This document shows, one piece after another, positions 16,374 to 24,859 of a stretch of 64,000 bases of DNA; position 1 is the first letter of the stretch, and each line of letters opens with the position of its first letter. Below the pieces are notes generated by a model. That model was not told the DNA's origin. It did no database searches and was given only the letters and a program-made list of their open reading frames with translations. The translations under genes were made by a program, and so were the position numbers. This DNA comes from an uncultured Clostridia bacterium (lineage in GTDB: Bacteria > Bacillota > Clostridia > Oscillospirales > Ruminococcaceae), in contig CAMMMX010000009.1 in NCBI GenBank assembly GCA_946498095.1, forward strand, positions 39,001 through 103,000, read 5' to 3'.

Positions 16374-16718
16374 ATGGCTGTGCTCTTTTCGGCGGTAACG
16401 CTTACCGCAGACAACAATCAGGTAGAGTTTCTCGCTGCCGGTATTCCGAGAGACTCCGACGATCTCGAGGGCTGGACTGCCTATGAGAACTTCATGGATG
16501 AGCTGGATTCCGAACAGGAAGTCAGCGTCCATGTGGAAGCCTACCTCTATGGTGAAGGTGAAACCTTCAAGGCAACGCCCGAGGAAGTGGCGTATTTCAA
16601 GATGCGAGCTGATGCAGACGAAGAATTCCTGCACGACCACTGCGACAACATCGAGGACGCAGACTTCACCATCCAATGGTCGCCTGACGAGCTGTACGGA
16701 GTGGAGCTGGAGCTATGA
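16374..16718 (+). CDS. Small acidic hypothetical ICE protein
   Basis: 114 residues, strongly acidic, family not recognised. It begins MAVLFSAVTLTADNNQVEFL and contains a short helix-forming segment (ATPEEVAYFKMRADADEEFL). The ATG at 16374 is coupled to the ribosome site in the end of the preceding gene, and its own stop overlaps the next start by 4 bases. It lacks the Met/Gly tail found on most neighbours. Its place inside the coupled accessory operon is the main evidence that it is real. Confidence 0.6.
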   Translation: MAVLFSAVTLTADNNQVEFLAAGIPRDSDDLEGWTAYENFMDELDSEQEVSVHVEAYLYGEGETFKATPEEVAYFKMRADADEEFLHDHCDNIEDADFTIQWSPDELYGVELEL

Positions 16719-17395
16719 CGGCAGAAAAGAAAGACCGCAAGCCGCTCCGGATCAAGAACCTTGCAGACCTCAAGCGGCATATCAAGCTCGGAACCGAGCT
16801 GGTGGCGATGGCGCACCAATACCATCCCGATATCGTCGGCCTCACCCGTGTGGTGACGAAGGTGCAGACCAACGGCTTCTATTCCAAGATCAAGGATCAG
16901 CCGGATCATAAATGGTCGACCTGCAATCAGGGAATGGGCTTTTGGTCGCCCTTCAATAAGGCCGGAGCTTACCACTTCACGGATTCTACCGTCCAAGTGC
17001 TCAATACGAGGAAGAACGATGGCAACGTCCTCTATGAAATGGAACTCTACGACGGCGAACAAAGCATGTCAGAACAGAACAAGGAGGTAACCGACATGAA
17101 TGAATGGGATCGCCTGCACAGACAGGCACAGCGATACAAGGAAGCCTATCCCCCCGGAACGAGGATTATGCTTCTCGGCATGGAAAACGATCCGAACCCC
17201 GTGGAGAGCGGCACGAGAGGAACGGTCAGAGTCGTGGATGACATCGGCACCCTGCATTGCGATTTCGACAATGGCAGGAGCCTTGGCGTTGTCCCCGGCG
17301 AAGACTCCTTCCGTAAGCTGACGGATGAGGAACTTGCCGAGGAACTGGCAGAAGATATGGACGAGGACGAGAGCGGCCCCGTCATGGGAATGTGA
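16715..17395 (+). CDS. DUF4314-containing protein with N-terminal extension
   Basis: 226 residues in two parts. Residues 1-125 form a basic-then-mixed domain of unknown type, with HIKLGTELVAMAHQYHPDIV and WSTCNQGMGFWSP. Residues 128-226 match DUF4314, with YPPGTRIMLLGMENDPNPV, then GTRGTVRVVDDIGTL and GRSLGVVPGEDSFRKL, an SH3-like small beta fold. The ATG at 17096, exactly where the DUF4314 part begins, is preceded by AAGGAGG at normal spacing, so a separate 99-residue DUF4314 protein may also be made. It ends DEDESGPVMGM. DUF4314 function is unknown; it is common in Firmicutes ICEs. Confidence 0.7.
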   Translation: MTAEKKDRKPLRIKNLADLKRHIKLGTELVAMAHQYHPDIVGLTRVVTKVQTNGFYSKIKDQPDHKWSTCNQGMGFWSPFNKAGAYHFTDSTVQVLNTRKNDGNVLYEMELYDGEQSMSEQNKEVTDMNEWDRLHRQAQRYKEAYPPGTRIMLLGMENDPNPVESGTRGTVRVVDDIGTLHCDFDNGRSLGVVPGEDSFRKLTDEELAEELAEDMDEDESGPVMGM

Positions 17396-17402
17396 GGTGC
17401 CT

Positions 17403-17546
17403 ATGGGAGAAAGATTTGAAATCGAAATCCCGCCCCAGCTTACCGAACCGCTTCTGCAGTATGCCTCTGAAACGGAACTTCCCGTGGAGGACATCGTAGA
17501 AAACGCTCTCAGAAACTATTTGGAAAGGAGCCAGGACAATGCCTAA
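17403..17546 (+). CDS. Small ribbon-helix-helix-like protein
   Basis: 47 residues. The pattern (strand RFEIEIPPQLTEPLLQYA, then helix PVEDIVENALRNYLER) is like a ribbon-helix-helix DNA-binding monomer. The ATG 17403 follows GTGAGGTG made around the previous stop, and its end overlaps the next gene by 8 bases. The next gene also has ribbon-helix-helix pattern, so the two may regulate the operon together. Confidence 0.55.
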   Translation: MGERFEIEIPPQLTEPLLQYASETELPVEDIVENALRNYLERSQDNA

Positions 17547-18006
17547 CGGCGAAAAGAAAGGAATCACCGTGCGGATCGACGCCGACCTCCATGCAGAGGT
17601 CAGTCAGTACTTGCGGGATCACAGCATGACTATGGCAGAGTTCGTCAGTCTGGCACTGGATGATGAGCTCCACCCGAAAAATCAGATGAAGGAAGGAAAC
17701 ACTATGGCAAACACAAGAACCATTGCCGTGCAGGTGCCGGAGGATCTGTTTCAGCGGATCAAGGACTACCTGCAGCGAAACAACATGACTCAGCGGCAGT
17801 TCCTCATCGGACTCATCGAGGACGAGCTGGAACGGGATCAGACCGAGCGTGAGAGCCAGAACGAGGCTGTGAGCGGCGATCACGACCAGGACAAAGATGA
17901 TCCCGAGCAGGACGAAGACGCCGCCCTTGACGATCCTGAAGCCGCGTCCGACGAGGAGGAAGACGAATCCGAGGATGAAGGTCAGGGATTCACTATGGGA
18001 ATGTGA
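17539..18006 (+). CDS. Tandem ribbon-helix-helix protein with acidic tail
   Basis: 155 residues with two ribbon-helix-helix-like units: KGITVRIDADLHAEVSQYLR with SMTMAEFVSLALDDEL (about residues 7-47), and RTIAVQVPEDLFQRIKDYLQ with NMTQRQFLIGLIEDEL (about 59-97). A tail of over 50 residues is mostly Asp/Glu and ends GFTMGM. A covalent pair of such units would act like a pre-formed dimer for DNA binding. It is probably a regulator of the accessory operon; the tail may mimic nucleic acid charge or be a sorting signal. Confidence 0.65.
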   Translation: MPNGEKKGITVRIDADLHAEVSQYLRDHSMTMAEFVSLALDDELHPKNQMKEGNTMANTRTIAVQVPEDLFQRIKDYLQRNNMTQRQFLIGLIEDELERDQTERESQNEAVSGDHDQDKDDPEQDEDAALDDPEAASDEEEDESEDEGQGFTMGM

Positions 18007-18042
18007 GGTGACCAAGTAAAATAGGAACAGGTCGGATGCCAT

Positions 18043-19149
18043 ATGGCAATCCGATTTTTTGATATATTCGCCGGTATCGGCGGCTTCCGGTCTGGCCTGG
18101 AGGCTGTCGGCGGGTTTGAATGCATTGGTCATTGCGAGATCGACAAACGCACAAACATGGCGTACTGCGCCATCTATGACACGGAAGGAGAATATTACTG
18201 TGACGATGCAAGAAAAATCAACCCCAATGAAATGCCCGACTTTGACCTGCTCTGTGCCGGATTTCCTTGCCAAAGCTTCTCTGTTGCGGGAAAGCGGCTT
18301 GGATTCGAAGACACAAGAGGAACTCTGTTCTTTGAAGTTGCCCGACTCCTTGCAGCCAAACGACCTGCATTTTTTCTTCTGGAAAACGTCCCGGGACTGC
18401 TATCGCATGACGGGGGCAAGACGCTTGAAACCATCTACGCCGCGCTTATTGAAATGGGGTATCATTTTGAATGGTGTGTGCATAACAGCAGATATTTCGG
18501 AGTCCCCCAGCAGCGACGGCGCCTGTATATTGTCGGATATCTTGATCCCCGATGTGCCGGACAAATATTTCCTCTCAGCGGCGGCAATGCGGCGCATCTC
18601 CGGCAACTTATCGGCGGCGCCCAGGGGCAAAGGGTTTACGATCCCAACGGAGTAGCCTGCACCCAAGCGGCGACCAGCGGAGGCTGGGGCGGCAAGACAG
18701 GTCTGTATTTCATTGACATGAATGCCGATCCCGTCGTTACCGACGTTGCCCGATGCATCACTGCCCGTCAGGATTCCGGCGTCAGCAAACACAGAGGCGA
18801 ACACTCCGCCGTGCTAATTGAGGATGCGCCGAGAGCGATCCTCACGCCCGACAGAGAAAAGGTGCGTCAGCAGGGCCGCCGGATCAAGGAGCCGGACGAG
18901 CCGATGTTTACGATCACCGCTCAGGACAGGCACGGAATCCTGCACAGAGGCAGAATCCGAAAACTCATGCCCATTGAGTGCTGGCGTCTGCAGGGATATG
19001 CCGACGAACAATTTAATAAGGCGGCAGCCCTTGGACTGAAGGACGGCCACCTGTACAAGATGGCCGGCAACAGTGTATCTGTGCCGGTCATTTCTGCTAT
19101 CGGGCAGAGAATCAAAGCAGTCAATGAAAAGTATGAAATAGTGAGGTAA
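18043..19149 (+). CDS. DNA (cytosine-5)-methyltransferase
   Basis: A 368-residue C5-cytosine methyltransferase. Motif I DIFAGIGGFRSGLEA is at the N-terminus, motif IV GFPCQSFSVAGKR has the catalytic Cys76, motif VI is LLENVPG, motif VIII PQQRRRLYIVG, and motifs IX/X are near the end (ECWRLQGYAD, YKMAGNSVSVPV). The target-recognition region between VIII and IX has TQAATSGGWGGKTGLY. No restriction endonuclease is adjacent, so it is a solitary enzyme that probably protects the element's DNA against host restriction enzymes. The ribosome site is weak. It sits between ArdA-like genes. Confidence 0.93.
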   Translation: MAIRFFDIFAGIGGFRSGLEAVGGFECIGHCEIDKRTNMAYCAIYDTEGEYYCDDARKINPNEMPDFDLLCAGFPCQSFSVAGKRLGFEDTRGTLFFEVARLLAAKRPAFFLLENVPGLLSHDGGKTLETIYAALIEMGYHFEWCVHNSRYFGVPQQRRRLYIVGYLDPRCAGQIFPLSGGNAAHLRQLIGGAQGQRVYDPNGVACTQAATSGGWGGKTGLYFIDMNADPVVTDVARCITARQDSGVSKHRGEHSAVLIEDAPRAILTPDREKVRQQGRRIKEPDEPMFTITAQDRHGILHRGRIRKLMPIECWRLQGYADEQFNKAAALGLKDGHLYKMAGNSVSVPVISAIGQRIKAVNEKYEIVR

Positions 19150-19155
19150 TTGCCT

Positions 19156-20724
19156 ATGAGAGACAAAATCAGAATTGAGCTTTCCTCGGAGAACAGGCTC
19201 GCTTGGGAACCCTTCTACGCTGTGCTGGATCTTCCCGCCACAGCCCAGCAGATCAGAGACGCCAAGCAAAGAGCGAGAATCACCGGCAGAGAGGATATGA
19301 CCTATCAAGAGATCAGCTTTCTCGGCTTCGATCCGCTTCCCGATCTCGAGCACCTCCGGCTCGACACCACCACCGTGGAGGAACTGAACTACCTTGCCCA
19401 GCGCCTGGATACTCTCTCCGACGAGCAGTTCATTATCTATCAGGCGCTCTTCGACCAGCGGTTCGGTGATGTGGACTCCGACGAGCTTCTGTCGGTCAAG
19501 GGTCTCATCAACATGACTTATGGTCTGGACAATGTGATGGTTGCATCCAACATCCACAACGATGAGCAGCTTGGACAGTTCGTGATCGAAAACGACCTCC
19601 ATCCCGACGTCGCTGCCATCCCGGATGACTCTCTGTATCTGCTGGACAAGCGCAGGATCGGAGAGCTTCAGCGAAAGAATGAAGGCGGCATACTGATCGA
19701 AGGCTTCTATGTGGTCACCGGCGATTATGAAATCCCCGAGGTCTATGACGGAAAGAATATCCCTGTTGCGGCTGATGACGCTGTGTTCAGGCTGAAGGTC
19801 GGCCTTGCCGATCTCAACGATCCCGAAGCAGCGGAAGCCGGTGCCGTGTGGCTCGCACTTCCGATTCCGAGAGAGGAAGCGGATGCCATCGTCAAGGATG
19901 CCTTTGGCGTAGAATCCATTGAGGACTGCGCCTGCTTTGACTTCGAATCCGGCATCCCGCAGATTACTGCCATCGCCGCCAAAGAGATGTCTTCCTTTGA
20001 CGCTCTGAATGCTGTCGCAGACAGGTACCTCACAATGGGAAACGATGCACAGCTCAGATTCAAAGCAATCCTCGAAGCGGAGAACATTCATGACGCGGAC
20101 GGCGCATTGGAAGCCGCAGACAGGCTGAACGAATATGAGCTGTCGTATTTCGACAGCGACGCCGCCTCCTTCTTCAAAACCCATGTGTGCCACAATCTCG
20201 ACGTCCGCTTTGACGATCACTGGCTGGATACACTCTTGACGCAGAACGAAGGCAAGCGGCTGGTCGAGCGGATGGGTGCGAGCATTACCGACTATGGTAT
20301 TCTCTCTGCCCGTGGCGGTCATCTGTTCGAGCCTGTCCCTGTTGAGGCGCCGGAAGCCAAAGAGTTAAAGACACAGGCCATGACCGACGAGAAGCTCGAG
20401 GTGGTCGAAGTGCTCGGTCAGACCGCTCTCTTCACCAACGGCCGCGTTACGCAGAAAGAGCTCCCCGATGGGCTTTACAAGTATGATCTGCGTGAGGGCG
20501 AGTCCATCGCCTTCGCCACGGTCGAGCCAAGTGTGGCTGTCAACCATGCGGGAACGATCATCACCAAAGAGCCGATCATCTTCGGCGAGGAAGGATACAT
20601 CGAGTTTGACGATGATTCCTCGCCCAACTTCCTCGGCGACCATATGTCTGTCGAGGAATTTCAAAACACGGACTTCAGCCAGAATGAAGATGAATCTCTG
20701 ACGATGGGAGGTATGCAGTTATGA
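19156..20724 (+). CDS. ArdA-like/LPD28-type large acidic protein
   Basis: 522 residues. The N-terminal half resembles ArdA-type proteins (RIELSSENRLAWEPFYAVLD; VEELNYLAQRLDTLSDEQFI; LINMTYGLDNVMVAS), giving it kinship with the protein at 14359. The C-terminal part, with LPDGLYKYDLREGESIAFAT and VNHAGTIITKEPI, resembles the large-polyvalent-protein-associated domain 28 seen in ICE and phage proteins. It ends ESLTMGGMQL. Its last codons encode GGGAGGT, the ribosome site of the next gene, which overlaps by 4 bases. The ATG at 19156 is preferred over TTG 19150. Probable antirestriction or host-interaction role. Confidence 0.65.
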   Translation: MRDKIRIELSSENRLAWEPFYAVLDLPATAQQIRDAKQRARITGREDMTYQEISFLGFDPLPDLEHLRLDTTTVEELNYLAQRLDTLSDEQFIIYQALFDQRFGDVDSDELLSVKGLINMTYGLDNVMVASNIHNDEQLGQFVIENDLHPDVAAIPDDSLYLLDKRRIGELQRKNEGGILIEGFYVVTGDYEIPEVYDGKNIPVAADDAVFRLKVGLADLNDPEAAEAGAVWLALPIPREEADAIVKDAFGVESIEDCACFDFESGIPQITAIAAKEMSSFDALNAVADRYLTMGNDAQLRFKAILEAENIHDADGALEAADRLNEYELSYFDSDAASFFKTHVCHNLDVRFDDHWLDTLLTQNEGKRLVERMGASITDYGILSARGGHLFEPVPVEAPEAKELKTQAMTDEKLEVVEVLGQTALFTNGRVTQKELPDGLYKYDLREGESIAFATVEPSVAVNHAGTIITKEPIIFGEEGYIEFDDDSSPNFLGDHMSVEEFQNTDFSQNEDESLTMGGMQL

Positions 20725-21320
20725 GCGTGAAAACGATATCCAAAGACGAACTTCGCCGGATGGAGGGCTCCGAAGGCTTGATCATTCAAGGCTGCGGCGG
20801 CAGCCTCGACGAATGGGTGGACGGCATCAATGACATGCTCACGGAGGACGGCATTCTGCTGGACGGCACAAGGTTTCACGACTGCTCCACCTTTGAGCAT
20901 GACGGATCAACCTGCCTCCTGTTTCCCTTCAAGGATGACGTTAAGCTCGATGTTGGCAGGCTCGCCATGTGGCGGCTCCAGACGCACGGAAACTTCGGCG
21001 GCACCTGGCTTTCGGATTACGTTCCGAACAAGCTCGGCGGCTTCATCTCCAAGGAACAGACCGCAGAGACAGCGCCAAAGCCCGATTGTCCGCTGATCGG
21101 TCAGGACGGCAACATCTTCAATCTGATGGGTATCGCATCCCGCACTTTGAAGCAGAACGGTCTTGCAGACCAGGCGAAGGAGATGTGCGACCGCATCCGT
21201 GAGTCCGGTGATTATTACAAGGCGCTCGGCGTCATCGGAGAGTACGTCAACATCACCTCGGTGGATGACGTTCCGGATGAAGGAGAGGACTTCGAGGAAG
21301 GAATGGGCATGCATCTGTGA
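20721..21320 (+). CDS. Conserved ICE accessory protein
   Basis: 199 residues, a type frequently seen in Clostridial ICEs but without a named function. The N-terminal domain reads SKDELRRMEGSEGLIIQGCG, followed by a conserved LAMWRLQTHGNFGGTWLSDY segment. A second part, CPLIGQDGNIFNLMGIASRT, is a short helical unit found in other accessory proteins. It ends EEGMGMHL after an acidic stretch. It is coupled at both ends (ATG overlaps the previous stop; the next gene starts with GTG on its own stop). Confidence 0.6.
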   Translation: MSVKTISKDELRRMEGSEGLIIQGCGGSLDEWVDGINDMLTEDGILLDGTRFHDCSTFEHDGSTCLLFPFKDDVKLDVGRLAMWRLQTHGNFGGTWLSDYVPNKLGGFISKEQTAETAPKPDCPLIGQDGNIFNLMGIASRTLKQNGLADQAKEMCDRIRESGDYYKALGVIGEYVNITSVDDVPDEGEDFEEGMGMHL

Positions 21321-21661
21321 AATACGATGAATTCAAAAAAGCTGTTGACCGCATCATCGAGGATGAGGATACGCTGATGATCCACGTGTCCCCAGACTTC
21401 CAGTGCGATCAGACACTTGGCTTTCCGACATCTCTTTGCGTCTGCTGGGAGCAAGGCAAAGCATGGCTCGCCCCCAACGACTTCATGATGTCCGATCTGC
21501 CCGACGATCAGGCAAAAGATATTTTTGACGCCTGCGCGGAATACGGCATCCGCAACTGTGAGGATGCGGAGGACTTCAATAATCTTCTCCGTGGGCTCGG
21601 TCAGGATGCTATGGACAACGCATGGCTCCCCGATGATGAGGAAGGAATGGTGCTGTCATGA
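21317..21661 (+). CDS. Small acidic hypothetical ICE protein
   Basis: 114 residues, unrecognised. It starts with GTG overlapping the TGA of the preceding gene. It has MIHVSPDFQCDQTLGFPTSL and CVCWEQGKAWLAPNDFMM segments, then an acidic C-terminus PDDEEGMVLS, a weak form of the recurring tail. Its stop overlaps the start of the DUF3789 gene. Operon context is the main support. Confidence 0.55.
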   Translation: MKYDEFKKAVDRIIEDEDTLMIHVSPDFQCDQTLGFPTSLCVCWEQGKAWLAPNDFMMSDLPDDQAKDIFDACAEYGIRNCEDAEDFNNLLRGLGQDAMDNAWLPDDEEGMVLS

Positions 21662-21801
21662 TCGAGTTCCTTTGGTTCCTCGTTGGGCTATTCATCGGTG
21701 GGATTGTGACAACCCTTGTGCTGTGCTGCCTGCAGATCAGCCGCATCAACGAATACGAAGCCGAGCTTCGCAAGCTCCGCTCACAACTGAATAACAAGTA
21801 A
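21658..21801 (+). CDS. DUF3789 small membrane protein
   Basis: 47 residues: one N-terminal transmembrane helix (FLWFLVGLFIGGIVTTLVLC) followed by QISRINEYEAELRKLRSQL, the pattern of DUF3789 proteins of Firmicutes ICEs. ATG 21658 overlaps the previous stop as ATGA. It is the last gene before a strong terminator. Function unknown; it probably sits in the inner membrane with its coiled tail in the cytoplasm. Confidence 0.75.
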   Translation: MIEFLWFLVGLFIGGIVTTLVLCCLQISRINEYEAELRKLRSQLNNK

Positions 21802-21807
21802 TTCCGA

Positions 21808-21850
21808 AGACGGTATCAATCGCCCATAACGATTGGTACCGTCTTTTTTC
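21808..21850 (+). terminator. Terminator closing the first accessory operon
   Basis: A 15-bp stem (21808-21822 with 21830-21844) is followed by six T, immediately after the DUF3789 gene. Confidence 0.9.
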
Positions 21851-21873
21851 GTTTATGGCGCGGTTGGTACCTC

Positions 21874-22872
21874 GTGAAAAGCGAGGTGATCAACATTAAA
21901 ACCCCTGTATCACGTGTAGGAAACAAGACTGCTATCCTGCACATTCTCTACGCTCTGTTTCCGCTGCACTACGGACGCTTTATCGACGTGTTCGGCGGCA
22001 GCGGCAGCGTCCTTCTCGGCAAACCGACCATTGACGCCTTCGAAGTCTACAACGATTTCGACCGCAACCTGGTCAACCTGTTCCGATGTATGAAGGAACG
22101 GACGATGGCGACGATCCGTGAGCTGGGCTTCTGCAATCTCAACTCCAGAGAGGACTTCATTGCGATCCGCAAGTTCTTCGATCATGAGACATTCGATGAC
22201 AGGTTCTTGACGGAGGAACTGATGCTCACGGAAATCATGCTTCCCCCTCTCGAGGCAGCGGAGCTGAAGGAAATCCGTATGCGGATTACCGAGGATTACG
22301 ATGTGCGCAGAGCGTCCATGTTCCTGAAGCTTCTCCGCAACAGCTACTCCAGCAGCGGAAAGTCCTTCGCCTCCCAGCCCTTTGACATCCGAAAGCTGTT
22401 CGGGCTGATTCAGGAGTTGGAAGACCGCATGGCAAATGTGGTGATCGAGAACCAGGACTTCGAGACGCTGATCCGCCACTATGACCGTCCCGACGCTTTC
22501 TTTTATGCCGATCCGCCTTACTTTTCAACAGAAGACATGTATGAGGTCGGCTTCGGCTGGGATGACCATGTGAGACTCAGAGAAACCCTCGGAAGGATCA
22601 AAGGCAAGTTCCTTCTGTCCTACAACGACTGCCCTGAGATCCGTGAACTGTACGATGGATTCAGCCTGTTCGACTTCTCCCGCACCCACTCTATGGCACA
22701 GCGGTATGAAGCCGGAAAGGAATTCAAGGAGCTTCTCATTGCCAACTACGATTACTACGAGCGCGAAAACGCAAAGCCCAAGCAGCTCACGCTGTTCGAC
22801 ATCTATGGCGATGAGAACTACGACTACGAAAAAATATTAAAGGAGAGCATTATATCATGCAAAATCAGATGA
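21874..22872 (+). CDS. Dam-type (D12 class) N6-adenine methyltransferase
   Basis: A 332-residue D12-class adenine methyltransferase. AdoMet motif FGGSGSVLLGK is near residues 41-51 and the catalytic DPPY is at 213-216 in FYADPPYFSTED. Like the cytosine enzyme at 18043, it has no adjacent endonuclease and is probably protective or epigenetic. The start is unclear. GTG 21874 lacks a ribosome site. A perfect GAGGTGATC (21882-21890) points instead to an ATT codon at 21895 (protein starting IKTPVSRVGNK), just where family members usually begin. The stop lies inside the start of the next gene. Confidence 0.88.
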   Translation: MKSEVINIKTPVSRVGNKTAILHILYALFPLHYGRFIDVFGGSGSVLLGKPTIDAFEVYNDFDRNLVNLFRCMKERTMATIRELGFCNLNSREDFIAIRKFFDHETFDDRFLTEELMLTEIMLPPLEAAELKEIRMRITEDYDVRRASMFLKLLRNSYSSSGKSFASQPFDIRKLFGLIQELEDRMANVVIENQDFETLIRHYDRPDAFFYADPPYFSTEDMYEVGFGWDDHVRLRETLGRIKGKFLLSYNDCPEIRELYDGFSLFDFSRTHSMAQRYEAGKEFKELLIANYDYYERENAKPKQLTLFDIYGDENYDYEKILKESIISCKIR

Positions 22873-23123
22873 AAAGCCAGCCCCTCTTTGCGCTGGTTCC
22901 CGTGCCGTATGAGGCGCTTGTGGACGCCGGCATCGAGATCGGCGATCCCCTGCAGTTCACGGTCAAAGAAGGAAAAGTCACGATGGAGAAAATCTCCCCT
23001 GAGGACATGGACTTCGTCTGTGATGGCAACTGCGAAGGCTGTCCCATGCTCCTGCTCGACTGCACTGGCGAGTGTGCCGTCTGCCCCTGTAATGATTTCT
23101 GTGATGAAAGCGAGGTTTTCTAA
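22857..23123 (+). CDS. Cysteine-rich small protein, AbrB-like context
   Basis: 88 residues. The N-terminal half (LFALVPVPYEALVDAGIEIG, then PLQFTVKEGKVTMEKI) looks like a small AbrB/MazE-type beta fold. The C-terminal third holds eight Cys in CDGNCEGCPMLLLDC and GECAVCPCNDFC, a likely metal site (zinc or Fe-S). It overlaps the Dam-type gene by 16 bases and is followed 1 base later by an AbrB-family gene. Function unknown; perhaps a redox- or metal-dependent regulator. Confidence 0.6.
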   Translation: MQNQMKSQPLFALVPVPYEALVDAGIEIGDPLQFTVKEGKVTMEKISPEDMDFVCDGNCEGCPMLLLDCTGECAVCPCNDFCDESEVF

Positions 23124-23124
23124 T

Positions 23125-23442
23125 ATGGCTCAGACGTTCCGAATTCTTGGTAAGCGTGGACGCATTACCATCCCCTTCGAGATCCGCCAGCGTGTCGGAT
23201 TCTCCTACAATGACGTGCTGTCCTTCACGGAAGCACCAGACGGCAGAACCGTGATTGTCAAGCGCGAGAAGATCTGCGACAACTGTGCGGCAGAAAAGCC
23301 GCAGAGGAAGGAAGCCGAAGACACGATTACGCTCTTTGACTTCCTCAACGGTCTCTCCGATGAGCAGCAGAAAGCGGCCTTCGCCCATCTCAAGCTGAAA
23401 TGGGATCGTGTACAAGGAAGTGGTCTCTATGGCAGATCATAA
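23125..23442 (+). CDS. AbrB/SpoVT-family DNA-binding protein
   Basis: 105 residues. The N-terminus (TFRILGKRGRITIPFEIRQR, then VGFSYNDVLSF) is the swapped-hairpin AbrB DNA-binding fold of transition-state regulators and antitoxins. A CDNC pair in the middle adds a possible metal site. The C-terminal TITLFDFLNGLSDEQQKAA is helical. The start at 23125 follows the previous stop directly. Probably a transcription regulator for the second accessory operon. Confidence 0.75.
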   Translation: MAQTFRILGKRGRITIPFEIRQRVGFSYNDVLSFTEAPDGRTVIVKREKICDNCAAEKPQRKEAEDTITLFDFLNGLSDEQQKAAFAHLKLKWDRVQGSGLYGRS

Positions 23443-24157
23443 GCCGCTTTACCGCTGGTCACTGCAGGACGCCGTTACCCATAACGAAGTGCAGGATTGG
23501 CGAGACAGCTACAGAGAAAACTGCGACTGCGCCAGGGCAATTGAGCGAGCCATCGCTGACCAATACCACGACAACATCCTTGAGAACGGTACGAAGGACA
23601 TCATCGACCGTTACGGCTTCGACCGTGTGAATTGGGTGCTGGCAAATACCCTGCAGGAGAAGGCTCACGACGGCCGCTTCTCCCAGGAGAACAAAAGATG
23701 GGCAAAGGGATTCTACATTCCGAGAGATGACGTGCGCTGGCACTTCTGCGTGGAGTCCCATCCCGGACTGACGGATCTCTTTGTCAATCAGGCTCGGGAG
23801 GCATGGCAGAAACTCGGACTCTTTGAGCCTCAGAGTTGTATTTCGGAAAAAGACGGTGAAATTGATTATAAAGGCAGACTCCTGGTACTCAAACCGACCG
23901 TACTAAAGGAGAGTTACAGGACTTCCGAGAATCAGTTGTTCGTTGCGGAGGGCGGCTTCGGATGCTCTCCGAACTCTCGTGGACGCAAGGTCTTCGGTAA
24001 ATTCCTTATCGATGGTGAGGAAACCAATTTTAATCGGGATGACTTCTTTGGCATTATCAAGGATGAGTGCATCCCCGAATGGGCGGCAGAGAAGCTTGCT
24101 GAGCTCGAACCTCCTGATCAGGATGAGTCCAAAGGAATCATAATGGGAGGAATGTAA
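23429..24157 (+). CDS. DUF3849 domain protein
   Basis: 242 residues. The central region matches DUF3849: YRENCDCARAIERAIADQYH, then DIIDRYGFDRVNWVLANTLQ and GRFSQENKRWAKGFYIP. The C-terminal part, with FVAEGGFGCSPNSRGRKVFG, is a further small domain found in ICE accessory proteins. It ends ESKGIIMGGM, whose codons supply the GGGAGGA ribosome site of the next gene. ATG 23429 follows AAGGAAGTGG; a GTG at 23408 is possible. Function unknown. Confidence 0.7.
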   Translation: MADHKPLYRWSLQDAVTHNEVQDWRDSYRENCDCARAIERAIADQYHDNILENGTKDIIDRYGFDRVNWVLANTLQEKAHDGRFSQENKRWAKGFYIPRDDVRWHFCVESHPGLTDLFVNQAREAWQKLGLFEPQSCISEKDGEIDYKGRLLVLKPTVLKESYRTSENQLFVAEGGFGCSPNSRGRKVFGKFLIDGEETNFNRDDFFGIIKDECIPEWAAEKLAELEPPDQDESKGIIMGGM

Positions 24158-24158
24158 G

Positions 24159-24842
24159 ATGAGAACGAAAATTTATCAGATCAACTCCAAGCGGGACGTC
24201 AACCGTGTCAAGTTCGAAGGTCTGGATCTGCTGGAACGGTATCAAGGTTCCTCTGCTGTTGATCCCTCCATCTATGATGAGGTGTTCAACGCAGAGATTG
24301 ATGAAACGGATCTCGAAGCGATCTATCAAAGATTCAATACGGTAGGACATCCCCTGCACCGCGGTCACTCACTGTCCGTCTCAGACGTGGTGGTGAACGA
24401 CAACGGTGCCTTTTTCTGCGACAGCATCGGGTTTCAGCCCATTGCCTTTGACGAGTCGCAGACGCAAAAGCCGGACAACCTCATGCGTGTCGTCTATGTC
24501 GAACCGCATAAGGCTCCCTATATCGCCGACGTCGCCCATACGCTTGAAGCGGAGCAGAAAGCGGTTGGTGACGGCTTGATCGAACCGATTGACAACTACG
24601 ATGGAACCTGTCTCGTGGGCAACGAGGAATCGAAGCTCCGGGGCATGGACGGAAACCGCAGAATCGGCGACGGTTCATCCATCATGGCCGGCCCCTTCTT
24701 CGTATGCGGCGATTCCGGCGAAACATTCAGAAGTCTCACTGACGAGGAGGTGACGAGATATATGGCTCGGTTCGCTGAACCGGAGGACATCAGTCCCGAA
24801 GAAGTGGAAGCCGATATGGGCTTCATGATCTACCCCATGTAA
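24159..24842 (+). CDS. YodL-like and DUF3846 domain protein
   Basis: 227 residues with two recognised ICE domains. Residues 1-90 are YodL-like (VNRVKFEGLDLLERYQGSSA ... HSLSVSDVVV followed by AFFCDSIGF). Residues 105-210 match DUF3846 (MRVVYVEPHKAPYIADVAHT ... NRRIGDGSSIMAGPFFVCGD). Both are of unknown function and recur in Firmicutes mobile elements. The protein ends EADMGFMIYPM. The start lies 2 bases after the previous stop, using a ribosome site in the previous gene's tail. Confidence 0.75.
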   Translation: MRTKIYQINSKRDVNRVKFEGLDLLERYQGSSAVDPSIYDEVFNAEIDETDLEAIYQRFNTVGHPLHRGHSLSVSDVVVNDNGAFFCDSIGFQPIAFDESQTQKPDNLMRVVYVEPHKAPYIADVAHTLEAEQKAVGDGLIEPIDNYDGTCLVGNEESKLRGMDGNRRIGDGSSIMAGPFFVCGDSGETFRSLTDEEVTRYMARFAEPEDISPEEVEADMGFMIYPM

Positions 24843-24859
24843 AAAAGGAGGAACCAATC

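Noticed and set aside
18814..20322. Long minus-strand frame opposite the methyltransferase and ArdA-like genes
   Set aside because: Antisense shadow without motif or ribosome site, lying across two well-supported plus-strand genes.
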